Of a DNA stretch of 64,000 nt, positions 9,062-17,876 are shown in pieces. Origin of the DNA: CAZDQL01 sp964507325 (GTDB taxonomy: Bacteria; Planctomycetota; UBA1135; GCA-002686595); contig CAZDQL010000013.1 of the NCBI GenBank assembly GCA_964507325.1, positions 32,118 through 96,117 of the forward strand, in the 5' to 3' direction. Numbering within the stretch: position 1 is the first letter of the stretch; each line of letters begins with the position of its first letter. Under the pieces are notes generated by a model. The model did no database searches and was not told where the DNA came from. It worked only from the letters and a program-made list of their open reading frames with translations. Both the position numbers and the translations under genes were made by a program.

Positions 9062-10585
9062 ATGACAATCGCGCGGATGAGCCAGCGCTCCGCCGCCGAG
9101 ACCCGGGTGCTCCTGGTCTACCCCAGCTTCGACCGCGAAGAGCAGTACGGGGACTTCGCCGATCTGGTCTGGAAGGAGATCCCCCTCAGCCTGGGATTCC
9201 TGGCGGGCTACCTGCGGGAGCGGGGGGTCGCGATCCGGATCGTCGACGAGCAGTGGGGCTCCCTCGACGAGGCACGCATCGGAGAGCTGGTGGCCGAGTT
9301 CCAGCCGGACCTGGTGGGATTCTCCACCCTGACGCCGGTCTTCTACCGCGCCCTGGAGCTGGCGCGGCTCTTCAAGCGCGCGTCGCAGGAGCTCACGGTG
9401 GTGCTGGGGAACGTGCACCCCACGGTCTTCCCGGAGGAATCCCTGGCCGAGGAGGCGGTCGACCTGGTGGTGCGCGGCGAGGGGGAGGTGACCCTGTGGG
9501 AGATCCTGAAGAGCCTGACGGGGGAGATGGCGCTCGCCGACGTGCTCGGGGTCTCCTACCGCGAGAACGGTCATTGCGTGCACAACGAGGAGCGGCCCTT
9601 CCAGAAGGACCTGGACCTCTTCCCCGGCTGCGCCTACGACCTGATCCAGGAGGGCCTCCCGGGCCGCCCGGCCCCCTCGGTCATCCTCACCTCACGGGGT
9701 TGCCCCTACCGCTGCATCTTCTGCTCCTCGCGGGCGGTCAGCGGCTACACCTACCGCGCCAACAGCGCTGAGCGGGTGCTCTCCGACGTCCAGGCGCTGG
9801 TCGATGCCTACGGGATCCCCCACCTGCTCTTCGCCGACGACAACTTCGTCGTCAGCCGCTCCCGCGCGGTCGAGATCTGTCGGCTCTTCATCGAGCACGG
9901 TCTCCACCGGCACCTGCAGTGGGCCTGCCAGGCGCGCGGGGACGCCATCGACGAGGAGCTGGCGCCGCTCTTGCGCGAGGCGGGGTGCGTGCAGATGTCC
10001 TTCGGCATCGAGACCGGCTCGCAGCGGCTCCTGGACCTGATCGACAAGAAGGAGCAGGTGGAGGACAACGCGCGAGCGGTCGAGCTGGTCCACCGGGCGG
10101 GGATCCGCACCCGCGGCGCCTTCATCCTGGGCCTGCCCACCGAGACGCGGGAGGAGAGCTTGGGCACCATCCGCTTCGCCAAGTCCCTGCCGCTGGACAT
10201 CGCCAAGTTCGCCCTGGCCACCCCCTATCCGGGGACGGTCTTGCTCGACATCGCCCGCGCCGAGGGGGCCGAGATCGAGCGGGACTGGTCGCGGCTGAGC
10301 ACGATGGCGGGCCTGGGGCACGTGGAGCCCTGTTACGTGCCCCAGGGGCGCACCGCCTCGGAGCTCGAGCGCCTGCAACGCCGGGCGCACCTCGCCTTCT
10401 ACCTGCGTCCAGCACAGATCTGGGCCATCCTGCGCGGTCGCAACCCGGAGATCCGTATCGGCTCCTGGCGCGAGTTCGCGCGCTACGGCCTGGTGGCGAC
10501 GCGCATGGCCTGGAAGGTCGTCAGCGGAGGCCTCCGTGAACGACTGCGCCGGAGGCGGACGGTGAAGTCCGCCCCCGGCGACTGA
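9062..10585 (+). CDS. B12-binding-domain radical SAM protein
   Basis: The start could be GTG 9047, ATG 9062 or ATG 9077; 9062 is a compromise, as nothing decides it. Residues 1-140 form a cobalamin-binding Rossmann domain (VLLVYPSFDRE, VVLGNVHPTVFPEE, VVRGEGEVTL). The radical SAM core begins with CPYRCIFC (about residues 214-221), whose three Cys bind the [4Fe-4S] cluster, followed by the conserved FADDNF and FGIETGSQRLL segments. The C-terminal 100 residues are helical and basic. Relatives include methyltransferases and ring-modifying enzymes for lipids, tetrapyrroles or antibiotics. No substrate can be inferred, as the gene stands alone between convergent and divergent neighbours. Confidence 0.9.
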   Translation: MTIARMSQRSAAETRVLLVYPSFDREEQYGDFADLVWKEIPLSLGFLAGYLRERGVAIRIVDEQWGSLDEARIGELVAEFQPDLVGFSTLTPVFYRALELARLFKRASQELTVVLGNVHPTVFPEESLAEEAVDLVVRGEGEVTLWEILKSLTGEMALADVLGVSYRENGHCVHNEERPFQKDLDLFPGCAYDLIQEGLPGRPAPSVILTSRGCPYRCIFCSSRAVSGYTYRANSAERVLSDVQALVDAYGIPHLLFADDNFVVSRSRAVEICRLFIEHGLHRHLQWACQARGDAIDEELAPLLREAGCVQMSFGIETGSQRLLDLIDKKEQVEDNARAVELVHRAGIRTRGAFILGLPTETREESLGTIRFAKSLPLDIAKFALATPYPGTVLLDIARAEGAEIERDWSRLSTMAGLGHVEPCYVPQGRTASELERLQRRAHLAFYLRPAQIWAILRGRNPEIRIGSWREFARYGLVATRMAWKVVSGGLRERLRRRRTVKSAPGD

Positions 10586-10586
10586 G

Positions 10587-10604
10587 GCTCCCTCCATTGG
10601 GAGC
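10587..10604. terminator. Hairpin between convergent genes
   Basis: GCTCCC at 10587-10592 pairs perfectly with GGGAGC at 10599-10604 around the loop TCCATT, starting 2 bases after the radical SAM stop and before the convergent stop at 10640. There is no T-run, so it may act with Rho or not at all. Confidence 0.45.
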
Positions 10605-10639
10605 GCCCCCAAAGGGCCGGTGCAGTGGACGGTGCGGGC

Positions 10640-12898
10640 CTACTGCACCCCAGCGCCCTTCTTCTTCAACGCGCGCTTGAAGCGCTTCAGGTTCGCGACG
10701 ACCTCTTCCGAGCCGGGGGCGCCGTCCGCGACCTCCACGGCACGGGACTGGACCTCGACCGCCTTCTCCAGGTGGCCGGTCTCGAAGAGCGCCACCCCCA
10801 GGGTGTCCAGGTAGTACCAGTTGCCCCATTCGGAGGCTTCACAGGCCGTCTTGGCCATCTTCAGGGCCTCCTCGTGGTAGTGGCCCCCGTAGTGCTCCTC
10901 CGTCAGGAGCGCCCAGGCGAGGTTGTTGAGCTCGAGGGGCTCGTCGGAGTGGAACGCGGTCAGGGCGTTCAGGAGGTCGCGGCTGGCTTCCACCTGGTTC
11001 GCCTTCACCATCTCGTCGAAGGCCTCGCGCAGACTGGGATCTCGCTCGACGGCGACGATCTTCCCTTTCTTCTCTTTGTGCTCGGTGTACTCCGGCTCAG
11101 CGGGCAGCTCGCGCACCGCGAAGGAGGAACCATTCACGCCCCCGTGACCGCGGGCCCCGTGCAGGCGCGCCGCCACCATCTCGGAGACCAGGACGCCGAC
11201 CTTCGGCAGGCCCTCGAGACGCATCGAGAGCGCCAGGGTGGTGTCGGAGTGCTCCACGGAGGCGGAGAACACCGAATCCTCCAGCATGCCGAGGTAGGGC
11301 GCGATCTCGCGCATCTCGTGCGGAGGGACGTAGGCCTTGGCGAGCCTCGCCACCCGACCCGGGCTGACCGCCATGGCGGCGACGGGAGCTTCACCGAGAC
11401 GGGAGAGGGTTCCGTGGAAGAGCTCGTCCTGCAGGACGTTCTTCCCCTGGGCGGCGGCCAGGGAGGCCTTGACAGCGTGCTCCGAGGGGGAGACCACCAT
11501 CGTGTTGCCGTGGGTCAGGAGGTAGATGCCCACCCCCTCGATGTCGTAGCGCTCGACGGTGTGGCCGGCGATCTCGACCTGCTTGGGCCTCATCGAGCCG
11601 TCTCCCGTGGCCCCCTTGGCGATGCCGAGCAGCATCTCCCAGATGGCGCGCGAGCGCTCGGGATCGTTGACGGTCAAGGCCAAGGCGATGTCGGGGATCG
11701 GCTGGCCGTGGATCTCCGTCGTCGAGGGCAGCCCGTAGAGGGTCACGTCGACCACGTTGGCGAAGACCTCGCGGCCGAGGTCCATCAGGGTCACGATCGG
11801 GCGGCCCTGCGAGTCCTCAGTCCCCTGGGTGAGCTTCGCCGGTTCGTTGAGGGAAGTGGCCCAGAAGAAGGCCGATCCGGCCGGAACCAGCTTCAGGGTG
11901 CGCTTCGCCAGGTGCGGCTTGCGGAAGAAGTTGAAGACCAGGTTGCGGTGGCCCTCGTCGAGCTGCAGACCGAGGTCGAGGGAGATGCCGGCGTCATCGA
12001 CGCCCAGGCGGCCGGCCACGGCGCGGGTGCTGCCCACGTCGAGCAGCGTCATCGCCATGGCGAGCTCGGGCTTCTGCGCCGCCATGCCGCCCAAGAGGTT
12101 CTCGACCATCGGCAGGATCGGCTCGGCGTTCAGGCAGAAGAAGAGCAGGTCGTCTCCGCGCATCGCCATCGTCTTGGCCAGGTCCTCGTTGTGGGCCAGG
12201 CTGCCCTTGCGCTTGCCGGCCAGGCGCGCCAGCACGCCCTCGATCTCGCCGCGGTCGGGGCTGGCCAGGACCAGGCGCTCGGTCATCGTCACCAGGACCT
12301 GATCCTGGACTCTCCAGGTGGGGAAGCCGCCGATCCCGTCCACCGGGATCCCGCCCGCGGGCAGGGCGGTCTCGATCAGGCCGCGCACGACGCCCATGTC
12401 GCCGGGGTGCAGGATCGCCACTCCGTTGGGGGGTCCCCCCGTCGGGTCGACGTGGGTGATCGCCACCGCGGCACCCCGCAGGCCCAGGAGACCGTCCACG
12501 AGCAGGGGGCTGATCGCCACGTTGCCGCTGCCTTCGCTACCGGTCAGGAGGCCGAGCTGGTCGAGCAGCCGCGCGAGCTGATCGCCGGGGCGGTTCAGCT
12601 CGACGTAGAGGATCGTCTCTTCGGGTACGAGGCGCGCAAAGTCGCTGGAGGCGAGCTCCTCCCAGCAGGCGTTGGCCCGCTGCTTGGCCTGGACGCGGAG
12701 GGACTTGGGGAGGTCACGGTCGTTGGCCACCGCCTTGTAGAGGTCCAGGGCGCCCTCGAGGTCGCCCTGGCTGTGCTCCAGGTAGTAGGCCTTGTAGAAC
12801 GCACCCTCGTCCGACGACTGGGCTCGAGCCGCGGGGACGAGGGCCATGGAGAGGAGGGCCAACCCTCCTGCGAGGGTGAGGGAACGGGTGTGGATCAT
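10640..12898 (-). CDS. Large secreted protein, DUF3352-like, with C-terminal TPR
   Basis: The protein has 752 residues with a clear Sec signal peptide (GGLALLSMALVPAARA, cleavage before QSS). A short helical repeat precedes the start of the main domain (VPEETILYVELNRPGDQLARL). This kind of opening is typical of DUF3352-type proteins, in which a body of alternating beta hairpins begins with 'Pxxxxxyvev'. The last 110 residues look like TPR (LNNLAWALLTEEHYGGHYHEEA and ALFETGHLEKAVEVQSRAV). A second protein of the same general plan is encoded at 47306-49141. It is probably periplasmic; no enzymatic residues are apparent and the function is unknown. Confidence 0.8.
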   Translation of the reverse strand: MIHTRSLTLAGGLALLSMALVPAARAQSSDEGAFYKAYYLEHSQGDLEGALDLYKAVANDRDLPKSLRVQAKQRANACWEELASSDFARLVPEETILYVELNRPGDQLARLLDQLGLLTGSEGSGNVAISPLLVDGLLGLRGAAVAITHVDPTGGPPNGVAILHPGDMGVVRGLIETALPAGGIPVDGIGGFPTWRVQDQVLVTMTERLVLASPDRGEIEGVLARLAGKRKGSLAHNEDLAKTMAMRGDDLLFFCLNAEPILPMVENLLGGMAAQKPELAMAMTLLDVGSTRAVAGRLGVDDAGISLDLGLQLDEGHRNLVFNFFRKPHLAKRTLKLVPAGSAFFWATSLNEPAKLTQGTEDSQGRPIVTLMDLGREVFANVVDVTLYGLPSTTEIHGQPIPDIALALTVNDPERSRAIWEMLLGIAKGATGDGSMRPKQVEIAGHTVERYDIEGVGIYLLTHGNTMVVSPSEHAVKASLAAAQGKNVLQDELFHGTLSRLGEAPVAAMAVSPGRVARLAKAYVPPHEMREIAPYLGMLEDSVFSASVEHSDTTLALSMRLEGLPKVGVLVSEMVAARLHGARGHGGVNGSSFAVRELPAEPEYTEHKEKKGKIVAVERDPSLREAFDEMVKANQVEASRDLLNALTAFHSDEPLELNNLAWALLTEEHYGGHYHEEALKMAKTACEASEWGNWYYLDTLGVALFETGHLEKAVEVQSRAVEVADGAPGSEEVVANLKRFKRALKKKGAGVQ

Positions 12899-12942
12899 GG
12901 CTGATGGGACGGACGGAGGGGGTCGAAACGGGACGGAGCGCC

Positions 12943-12974
12943 GCTGGCGCCTCCGCGGGTGCGACGGCGCCAGC
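12943..12974 (-). terminator. Candidate hairpin between the pilX-like gene and the secreted-protein gene
   Basis: GCTGGCGCC at 12943-12951 and GGCGCCAGC at 12966-12974 form a perfect 9-bp stem with a 14-base loop, within the 153-base gap after the pilX-like gene. No U-tract follows. It could end the pilin-like transcript or sit in the leader of the next gene. Confidence 0.45.
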
Positions 12975-13051
12975 GCGATATTCGTACCGGGAACGGCTTT
13001 TTCCCCTCATCGGACGGGTCGGCCGTTCCCCTGAGCCCCCGCGGGGCTTCC

Positions 13052-14908
13052 CTACCAGCTCACCACGTCCCGGGTCTCGACCACCTGGGGGTAGTAGGGG
13101 GGCAGGTTGGCCGGGTCGTTGAAGATCTGGTCGTAGTACCAGTGGCGTCTGGGCGCCTTGTAGCGGTCGCTGCCGTACACCCACAGACCCGTGGCGAACT
13201 GGCTCTCCCAGGCGTTCACGAAGGACCCGTTGATGATGCACTTCTTGCTGGTCCACTTCTCGTGGAAGCGGGGCAGGTTCTCGAGGCCCCCGTTGTAGGT
13301 GCTCCCCACGGTGGCGTAGTTCCCCGTCACGATGGCGCAGTTGTAGGTCGTATCGGAGGCGCAGGGCAGGGTGCCCTGGCGCTTGGAGCCGTCCCAGGAG
13401 TTGGAGAGCAGGTTGACCGCATCGGCGATCACCGCCGCGCCCTTCTTGTCGACGGTGTTGTAGTCCCCGTGGATGTAGGCGGACCCCTCGCTGACCACCG
13501 TCAGCGCGCTCGCCAGCTCGCTCCCGTTCGTGAGCTGCACCCCCTTGGCGTCGGTCCCCGTGCCCATGTCGTAGTGGGCCGCGTAAAGCAGACCGTTCTC
13601 CGGCCAGCAGGGCGAGGCCATCAGGAGCCCCGCGTCGATCGTCACCAGCGGTGTGTGGTCGGCGCTCGGGCTGGCCTGACGCGCGTCGTAGAGGCTGTTC
13701 ACCCTGACTGCGCCGTTCAGGTCGAACTTCGGAATCAGCGCGCCACTCGCGTCGTAGGCGTTCCAATCCAGGCCGTCGTCGTCGACGATGATCGCCAGGC
13801 CCGCGTTCGAGTGGTAGTAGCCCTTCTCGTGGGTGCCGGCCCCCTCGCCGACGTATTCGTAGACGCCCAGGGTCTCGTTGAAGGCGTAGCCTCCGCCCTC
13901 GACCTCGTCGTACATCTTGATCGAGCCGATCTCCGGAGTGGCGGCGGCTTGGACGCCGTGCTCGCCCGTCAGGACGGTGTTGCCGGTGCCCCCGGCGTAC
14001 CCGTCGGGCTGCTTCCAGAACTCAAGGGAGCCGGCGATGAAGGGCATCCAGTCGAACTCGTCGTCGAAGTCCCCGTCGCGGTTGTCGTCCCAGCCCGCGA
14101 TGAAGTCGGAGTCGTAGCCGGAGGAGTTGGGCACCGCGCCCATCTGGCTGCGACTGTTCATCACCACGTACTCCGACGGCTCGAGGGCGTCGAAGGGGTT
14201 GGCCACCCACTTGCGGATGGTCACCGTGCCGCTGGAGCTCGTGTTGTTCTTGCGGCGCCGGTACATCTTGCCCGCGGCGTGCACGTAGTTAGTGTCCATG
14301 GTGAGGGTGTTGCCGCAGCCCAGGTACATGTCACCGTTGCTGTGCACGCGCCCCCCCAGGGCCATGTTCGGCCCCGGCAGGATCTCCAGGTCGGTGGTGT
14401 AGAAGACCGCGTAGGTGAAGATCGGCGAGGCCTCCAGGTAGAAGACCTTGCCCGCCCGCGCGCGGTTGCCGTCCACGGCGGCCACGGCTTCGACCTCGTA
14501 GGGCGTGACCTCCGTCTCGATCCCCGACGGGTCGGCGACGTTCTCCGCAGCGGCGATCTGCTTCACCTCGAAGTGGACCGTCTCCCCGGCGACGTCCACC
14601 GCGGGCAGCAGGCTCTCGTCCTGCTCTTCCTCGGCCGCCTCGGTCTGCGCGGCCCAGGTCTCCATCTGGGCCACCAGGGTCCAGTTGGCCTTGGCGTGCT
14701 TCATCTGCAGCTTGATGCACTCGATCGCCCCCTCGGCCAGGTACTGCGCCTGGATGTTGGAGCGCCGCCCCTCGGAGCGCTTGCTCGTCACGCCGGCCAT
14801 GGTGAACATCACCGCCACCATGCTGGCGGCGACGAAGGAGCCGAACACCGCGTAGATCAGCGCGACTCCCTCGCGTCCGCTCTTGCTCTTCCTCTTCCCG
14901 ATCATCAT
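13052..14908 (-). CDS. PilX-like large minor pilin / pilus assembly protein
   Basis: After a basic start (MMIGKRKSKSGREG) comes one hydrophobic helix, ALIYAVFGSFVAASMVAVMF, then the YLAEGAIE segment seen in PilX N-terminal-domain proteins. The remaining 550 residues are extracytoplasmic, rich in Gly, Asn, Tyr and Trp, with scattered Cys that could form disulfides. At 618 residues it is far larger than a normal pilin, so it may be a tip adhesin or a capping subunit. It follows the pilW-like gene after 7 bases. No Glu at pilin position +5 is obvious, as is common for PilX-like proteins. Confidence 0.8.
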   Translation of the reverse strand: MMIGKRKSKSGREGVALIYAVFGSFVAASMVAVMFTMAGVTSKRSEGRRSNIQAQYLAEGAIECIKLQMKHAKANWTLVAQMETWAAQTEAAEEEQDESLLPAVDVAGETVHFEVKQIAAAENVADPSGIETEVTPYEVEAVAAVDGNRARAGKVFYLEASPIFTYAVFYTTDLEILPGPNMALGGRVHSNGDMYLGCGNTLTMDTNYVHAAGKMYRRRKNNTSSSGTVTIRKWVANPFDALEPSEYVVMNSRSQMGAVPNSSGYDSDFIAGWDDNRDGDFDDEFDWMPFIAGSLEFWKQPDGYAGGTGNTVLTGEHGVQAAATPEIGSIKMYDEVEGGGYAFNETLGVYEYVGEGAGTHEKGYYHSNAGLAIIVDDDGLDWNAYDASGALIPKFDLNGAVRVNSLYDARQASPSADHTPLVTIDAGLLMASPCWPENGLLYAAHYDMGTGTDAKGVQLTNGSELASALTVVSEGSAYIHGDYNTVDKKGAAVIADAVNLLSNSWDGSKRQGTLPCASDTTYNCAIVTGNYATVGSTYNGGLENLPRFHEKWTSKKCIINGSFVNAWESQFATGLWVYGSDRYKAPRRHWYYDQIFNDPANLPPYYPQVVETRDVVSW

Positions 14909-14915
14909 CTCCCTC

Positions 14916-15731
14916 TCAATCCAAACCTCGGGTGTTCCTCAGCCTGACCACCGCTTCGACCTGATGCCTGAAGACCCTCCCGTCGGGGCCCGTGCGGCGC
15001 AGGAAGAGCCTCACTCTCACCGAGTTCATGGCGATGGTGAATCCCGAGCTGGCCCAGGTGTCGAACTGCACGAGCTCCACGTCGCGCGCCACGCGGCGCG
15101 CTCGGTCGGGGCTGGCGTTCACGCGCCGCTCGAGGTAGTTGGCTCCATCCGGACGAGTGACCGCCACGTAGCTGATCTCGTCGTGGGCCCAGACCACCCC
15201 GGTTCCGAACTCGATCGTGTTCAGGGCGGGATCCCAGTCGATCCCCTCGTAGTCCTCCGGGTCCTCGGTGGCGGTGCCGTCACGGTTGCCATCGAATTCC
15301 GGCCAACCGTTCTCGTCCATGTCGAGGTCGGGGATCTTGTTGTCGTCGAGGTCGGCGGGCAGGACGACTATGATCTCCCGCATCACTCCGAAGTCCGCAT
15401 CCCCCGGCTCCGCACTCTGATCGCAGACGGGGTGGTCGTGGTCTTCGAAGTCCCCCTCCGCGTCGCCGTCGTCGAAGACGTAGGGGTAGTCCTTGCCGTC
15501 GACGGTGAGCTCACCGGAGCGCCTGAAGTCGGCGACGATCGCGGTCAGGGCCTTCTCGCCCTGTTGCTGCAGGATCGCCTGGACGTTGCCACTCGTGGTC
15601 AACTGGCTCATGCTGGTGCTCGTCTCCACCAGCATCCGCGCCAGGATCATCAGGACCGCCGCCACCAGGGTGACCTCGACGAGGGAGACACCCGCGAGGT
15701 GGCTCCGACCGGATCGGCTCGCGCGCATCAT
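14916..15731 (-). CDS. PilW-like prepilin-type protein
   Basis: The type III signal sequence HLAGVSLVEVTLVAAVLMIL has the prepilin peptidase site after Gly, and Glu at +5 of the mature protein (V-S-L-V-E), as in PilW and type II secretion minor pseudopilins. The 271-residue product has a mostly beta C-terminal region ending in RVRLFLRRTGPDGRVFRHQ, a common minor-pilin pattern. Its ATG overlaps the stop of the pilV-like gene (ATGA), and the pilX-like gene follows after 7 bases. The order V-W-X matches minor pilin operons. A role in pilus initiation or a secretion pseudopilus is inferred. Confidence 0.85.
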   Translation of the reverse strand: MMRASRSGRSHLAGVSLVEVTLVAAVLMILARMLVETSTSMSQLTTSGNVQAILQQQGEKALTAIVADFRRSGELTVDGKDYPYVFDDGDAEGDFEDHDHPVCDQSAEPGDADFGVMREIIVVLPADLDDNKIPDLDMDENGWPEFDGNRDGTATEDPEDYEGIDWDPALNTIEFGTGVVWAHDEISYVAVTRPDGANYLERRVNASPDRARRVARDVELVQFDTWASSGFTIAMNSVRVRLFLRRTGPDGRVFRHQVEAVVRLRNTRGLD

Positions 15732-16174
15732 TGGGTCTTCACCGAACGCAGGGTCAAGGTCCGCTCACGTCGCTGATGATCCTGCCAGGTCACGGTGAGC
15801 ACGATCAGCAAGGGGTCCGGTACGTCGGCGGGATCGGCACTGCCCCCCGGCGGGAAGCCGGGGTAGTCGGCGACGATCTCCTCCTCCTGGAGGGAGTCGT
15901 AGCCGGCGATCACCTCCCCCTGCTCGTAGAGGCTGCCGTCCAGGGGGATCTGGTCGGTCTGCATGGTCAGGATCGACTCCATGCACGCCTGCAGATCCGC
16001 CATCGCCACCGCCGTTTCACGGCTGGTGGACATCAGGTTCATCGAGGTCAGCTGGCTGCCGAACGCCGTCAAGACCGACACCAAGAGCACACCGATGGCC
16101 ACCATCAGCTCGACCATCGTGAACCCCTCCCGGCCCCGGGCGCGCCCACGGGGGCGCCGAAGGAAACCGTCCAT
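15728..16174 (-). CDS. PilV-like prepilin-type protein
   Basis: This 148-residue protein has the prepilin signature GREGFTMVELMVAIGVLLVSVL: cleavage after Gly, Phe at +1 and Glu at +5, then the hydrophobic helix. The C-terminal part ends in ILTVTWQDHQRRERTLTLRSV, the 'V.V.W' strand typical of PilV/GspI-type minor pilins. It is the first gene of the three-gene minor pilin operon and overlaps the next gene by 4 bases. A good -35/-10 pair lies about 90 bases upstream. No major pilin, PilB, PilC or prepilin peptidase is encoded in this window. Confidence 0.88.
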   Translation of the reverse strand: MDGFLRRPRGRARGREGFTMVELMVAIGVLLVSVLTAFGSQLTSMNLMSTSRETAVAMADLQACMESILTMQTDQIPLDGSLYEQGEVIAGYDSLQEEEIVADYPGFPPGGSADPADVPDPLLIVLTVTWQDHQRRERTLTLRSVKTQ

Positions 16175-16261
16175 TCCCCACTGTCCTCTCTCGCCCGCGC
16201 ATTCCCCCTGCGGGCGGCTCCTCGCGGAGCTGGTCCTACCCGCCTCCGAATGAGGCCGGGA

Positions 16262-16289
16262 AGCATACCCTAGGAATACGCAAAGTCAA
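16262..16289 (-). promoter_or_regulatory. Candidate sigma-70 promoter of the pilVWX-like operon
   Basis: Read on the minus strand, TTGACT (16289-16284) is followed after 16 bases by TATGCT (16267-16262), five and four matches to the sigma-70 consensus. It would give a leader of about 80 bases before the pilV-like ATG at 16174. The spacer contains TTGCGTATT, which recurs at the same place upstream of nusA. Confidence 0.5.
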
Positions 16290-16332
16290 ATCTCACCTTT
16301 GGACTCCGCGTAAGTCGATGCCTCGCAAGCGC

Positions 16333-17058
16333 TTACGCAAACAGCGCAGCGAAGACCGAGAGCACATCCGGGGACAGATCCCCCTGCGAGGCGGACTCCG
16401 GCCCGCGCTGGGAGGCGATCGAGAGGGCGGCCGCGAGCTCCTGCCCGTCGAACCAGACCCCGTGGTCCTTGCAGTGGTCGAGCACGAGGTGCGTCGCCCG
16501 TCCCCCCCACCGGAACTGGCGCCGCTGCATCAGCTCGCCGCAGCGCACGCAGGGGATGTAGCGCAGGGGGACGGCGGGGAGCGCCTCACCCTGGGGCAGG
16601 GGCGCCGACGAGGCGGCGGCCTCCCGCAGCATGCGCTCCATCTGATGGGGCTCGAGCCACAGCCCGTGGCAGGCCCCACACTCGATGGCGCTCGCCTCCC
16701 CCAGGGTCCGCACCCCGAGCTCCCCTCCGCAGCGCGGACAGGCGCGGTCGGCGGGCAGGGGCGGCAGGGCCTGGCTCTCGAGGGCCCTCCCGCAGCCGTG
16801 GCAGTGGGCCGCCCCCTCCGGCATGCGAGCGGCGCAGTGGGGGCAGAGGAGCGTGCGCAGGGCCACGCCGCAGTGGGAGCAGACCGCCTCGCCGGGTTCC
16901 TGGGGCGCTCCGCAGTGGCCGCAGACCACCCCCTGGGCGACCGAAGTCTCCATCGGCACCTCGAAGTGGGTCCCACAGACGCAGCGCAGGCCCGTGCGCG
17001 GAGCGAACCCTTCGACGTCGTAGGGGCGACTGCAGGCGGGACAGGCGAGGAGCTTCAC
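16333..17058 (-). CDS. Multi-zinc-ribbon protein (zf-TFIIB-like)
   Basis: The protein has 241 residues and starts with a GTG whose last two bases and following A form the TGA of larE (GTGA). It contains about seven CxxC knuckles, including CPACSRPYD, CGHCGAPQEPGEAVCSHCG, CPHCAARMPEGAAHCHGCG, CPRCGGELG, CGACHGLWL and CVRCGELM. The CPRCGG...IECGACHGLWLEPHQM unit is the zf-TFIIB arrangement. It should bind several zinc ions. Its place as last gene of the thiS-larE operon suggests a metal or sulfur related role, but that is inference only. No nuclease or helicase motif is present. Confidence 0.8.
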   Translation of the reverse strand: MKLLACPACSRPYDVEGFAPRTGLRCVCGTHFEVPMETSVAQGVVCGHCGAPQEPGEAVCSHCGVALRTLLCPHCAARMPEGAAHCHGCGRALESQALPPLPADRACPRCGGELGVRTLGEASAIECGACHGLWLEPHQMERMLREAAASSAPLPQGEALPAVPLRYIPCVRCGELMQRRQFRWGGRATHLVLDHCKDHGVWFDGQELAAALSIASQRGPESASQGDLSPDVLSVFAALFA

Positions 17059-17876
17059 TCCCCTTGGATCGGCCGATGGGGCCCCCGTTCCTGAACCCGG
17101 CTCTCGGGGGACTGATAGGTCGCGAGCTCGAAGGTCTCGAATCCGGCCTCCGAGAGGACGGAGCCGATCTCGGAGCGCAGCTCCTCGGCCCGCTCCCGCT
17201 CGTCCGCCCCCACCTCCAGTCGCGCCCGTACGCCGTGGTGCCGCACCCTGAGCTGGCGCAGGCCCAGGGCGCGCAGGCGCTCTTCGGCCAGCTCGACCCG
17301 CGCCAAGCGCTCGGGGGTGACCGGCGTGCCCACCGGGATGCGTGAGGCGAGGCAGGCTCCGGAGGGCTTGTCCGCCACCGGAAGCCCCGCTTCCCGGGCG
17401 TAGCGGCGCACGTCGCGCTTGGTGAAGCCGGCGGTCAACAGCGGGGCCAGGGCCCCCGCCTCCCGGGCGGCGCGCACCCCCGGACGGTCGTCGAAGCGAT
17501 CGTCGGCGATCTCCCCGAAGGCCAGGTGCTCGATCCCCTCGGCGGCCGAGACGCGCTCCAACGCGCCGAAGAGGGTGCGCTTGCAGAAGTAGCAGCGGTC
17601 ACCGAGGTTGGCGACGTAGTCGGGATCGTCCCCCTCGTCGGTCGGGACGACCACCAACCGCGCGCCGATCCAGCGCGCCACCTCCCGCGCCTGCTCGAGC
17701 TCCCGGCGCGGCAGGGATGGAGAGTCGGCGATCACCCCCAGGGCCCCATCGCCGAGCACGGCCCGCGCGGCGTGCAGGAGCACGCTCGAGTCCACTCCCC
17801 CGGAGAAGGCCACCGCCAGGCGCTGGACCGAGGCGAGGTCCACCAGGAGCGACTGCTTGCGGTCCGCGTAGCTCAC
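17055..17876 (-). CDS. larE: ATP-dependent sacrificial sulfur transferase LarE
   Basis: Starting at the GTG at 17876, which overlaps the TGA of the carbonic anhydrase-like gene, gives 273 residues, the normal LarE length. It has the PP-loop pyrophosphatase motif AFSGGVDSS near residue 22, the conserved RCYFCKR, and SGACLASRIP with the Cys near residue 174 that corresponds to the sacrificial Cys176 of Lactobacillus LarE. LarE adenylates and sulfurates the nicotinic-acid-derived precursor of the nickel-pincer cofactor of lactate racemase. LarB, LarC and LarA are not in the window, so an alternative sulfur-transfer role is possible. Confidence 0.92.
   Translation of the reverse strand: MSYADRKQSLLVDLASVQRLAVAFSGGVDSSVLLHAARAVLGDGALGVIADSPSLPRRELEQAREVARWIGARLVVVPTDEGDDPDYVANLGDRCYFCKRTLFGALERVSAAEGIEHLAFGEIADDRFDDRPGVRAAREAGALAPLLTAGFTKRDVRRYAREAGLPVADKPSGACLASRIPVGTPVTPERLARVELAEERLRALGLRQLRVRHHGVRARLEVGADERERAEELRSEIGSVLSEAGFETFELATYQSPESRVQERGPHRPIQGE

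Noticed and set aside
10625..12904. A 759-codon plus-strand frame over the secreted DUF3352-like gene
   Set aside because: The minus-strand frame has a signal peptide and TPR; the plus-strand frame is its mirror with no recognisable features. The same holds for 12959-14947 and 37765-40440.
16308..16338. GCGTAAG...CTTACGC inverted repeat as a terminator of the zinc-ribbon gene
   Set aside because: The 7-bp stem has a 17-base loop and no U-tract, and it overlaps the stop codon; too weak to call a terminator.
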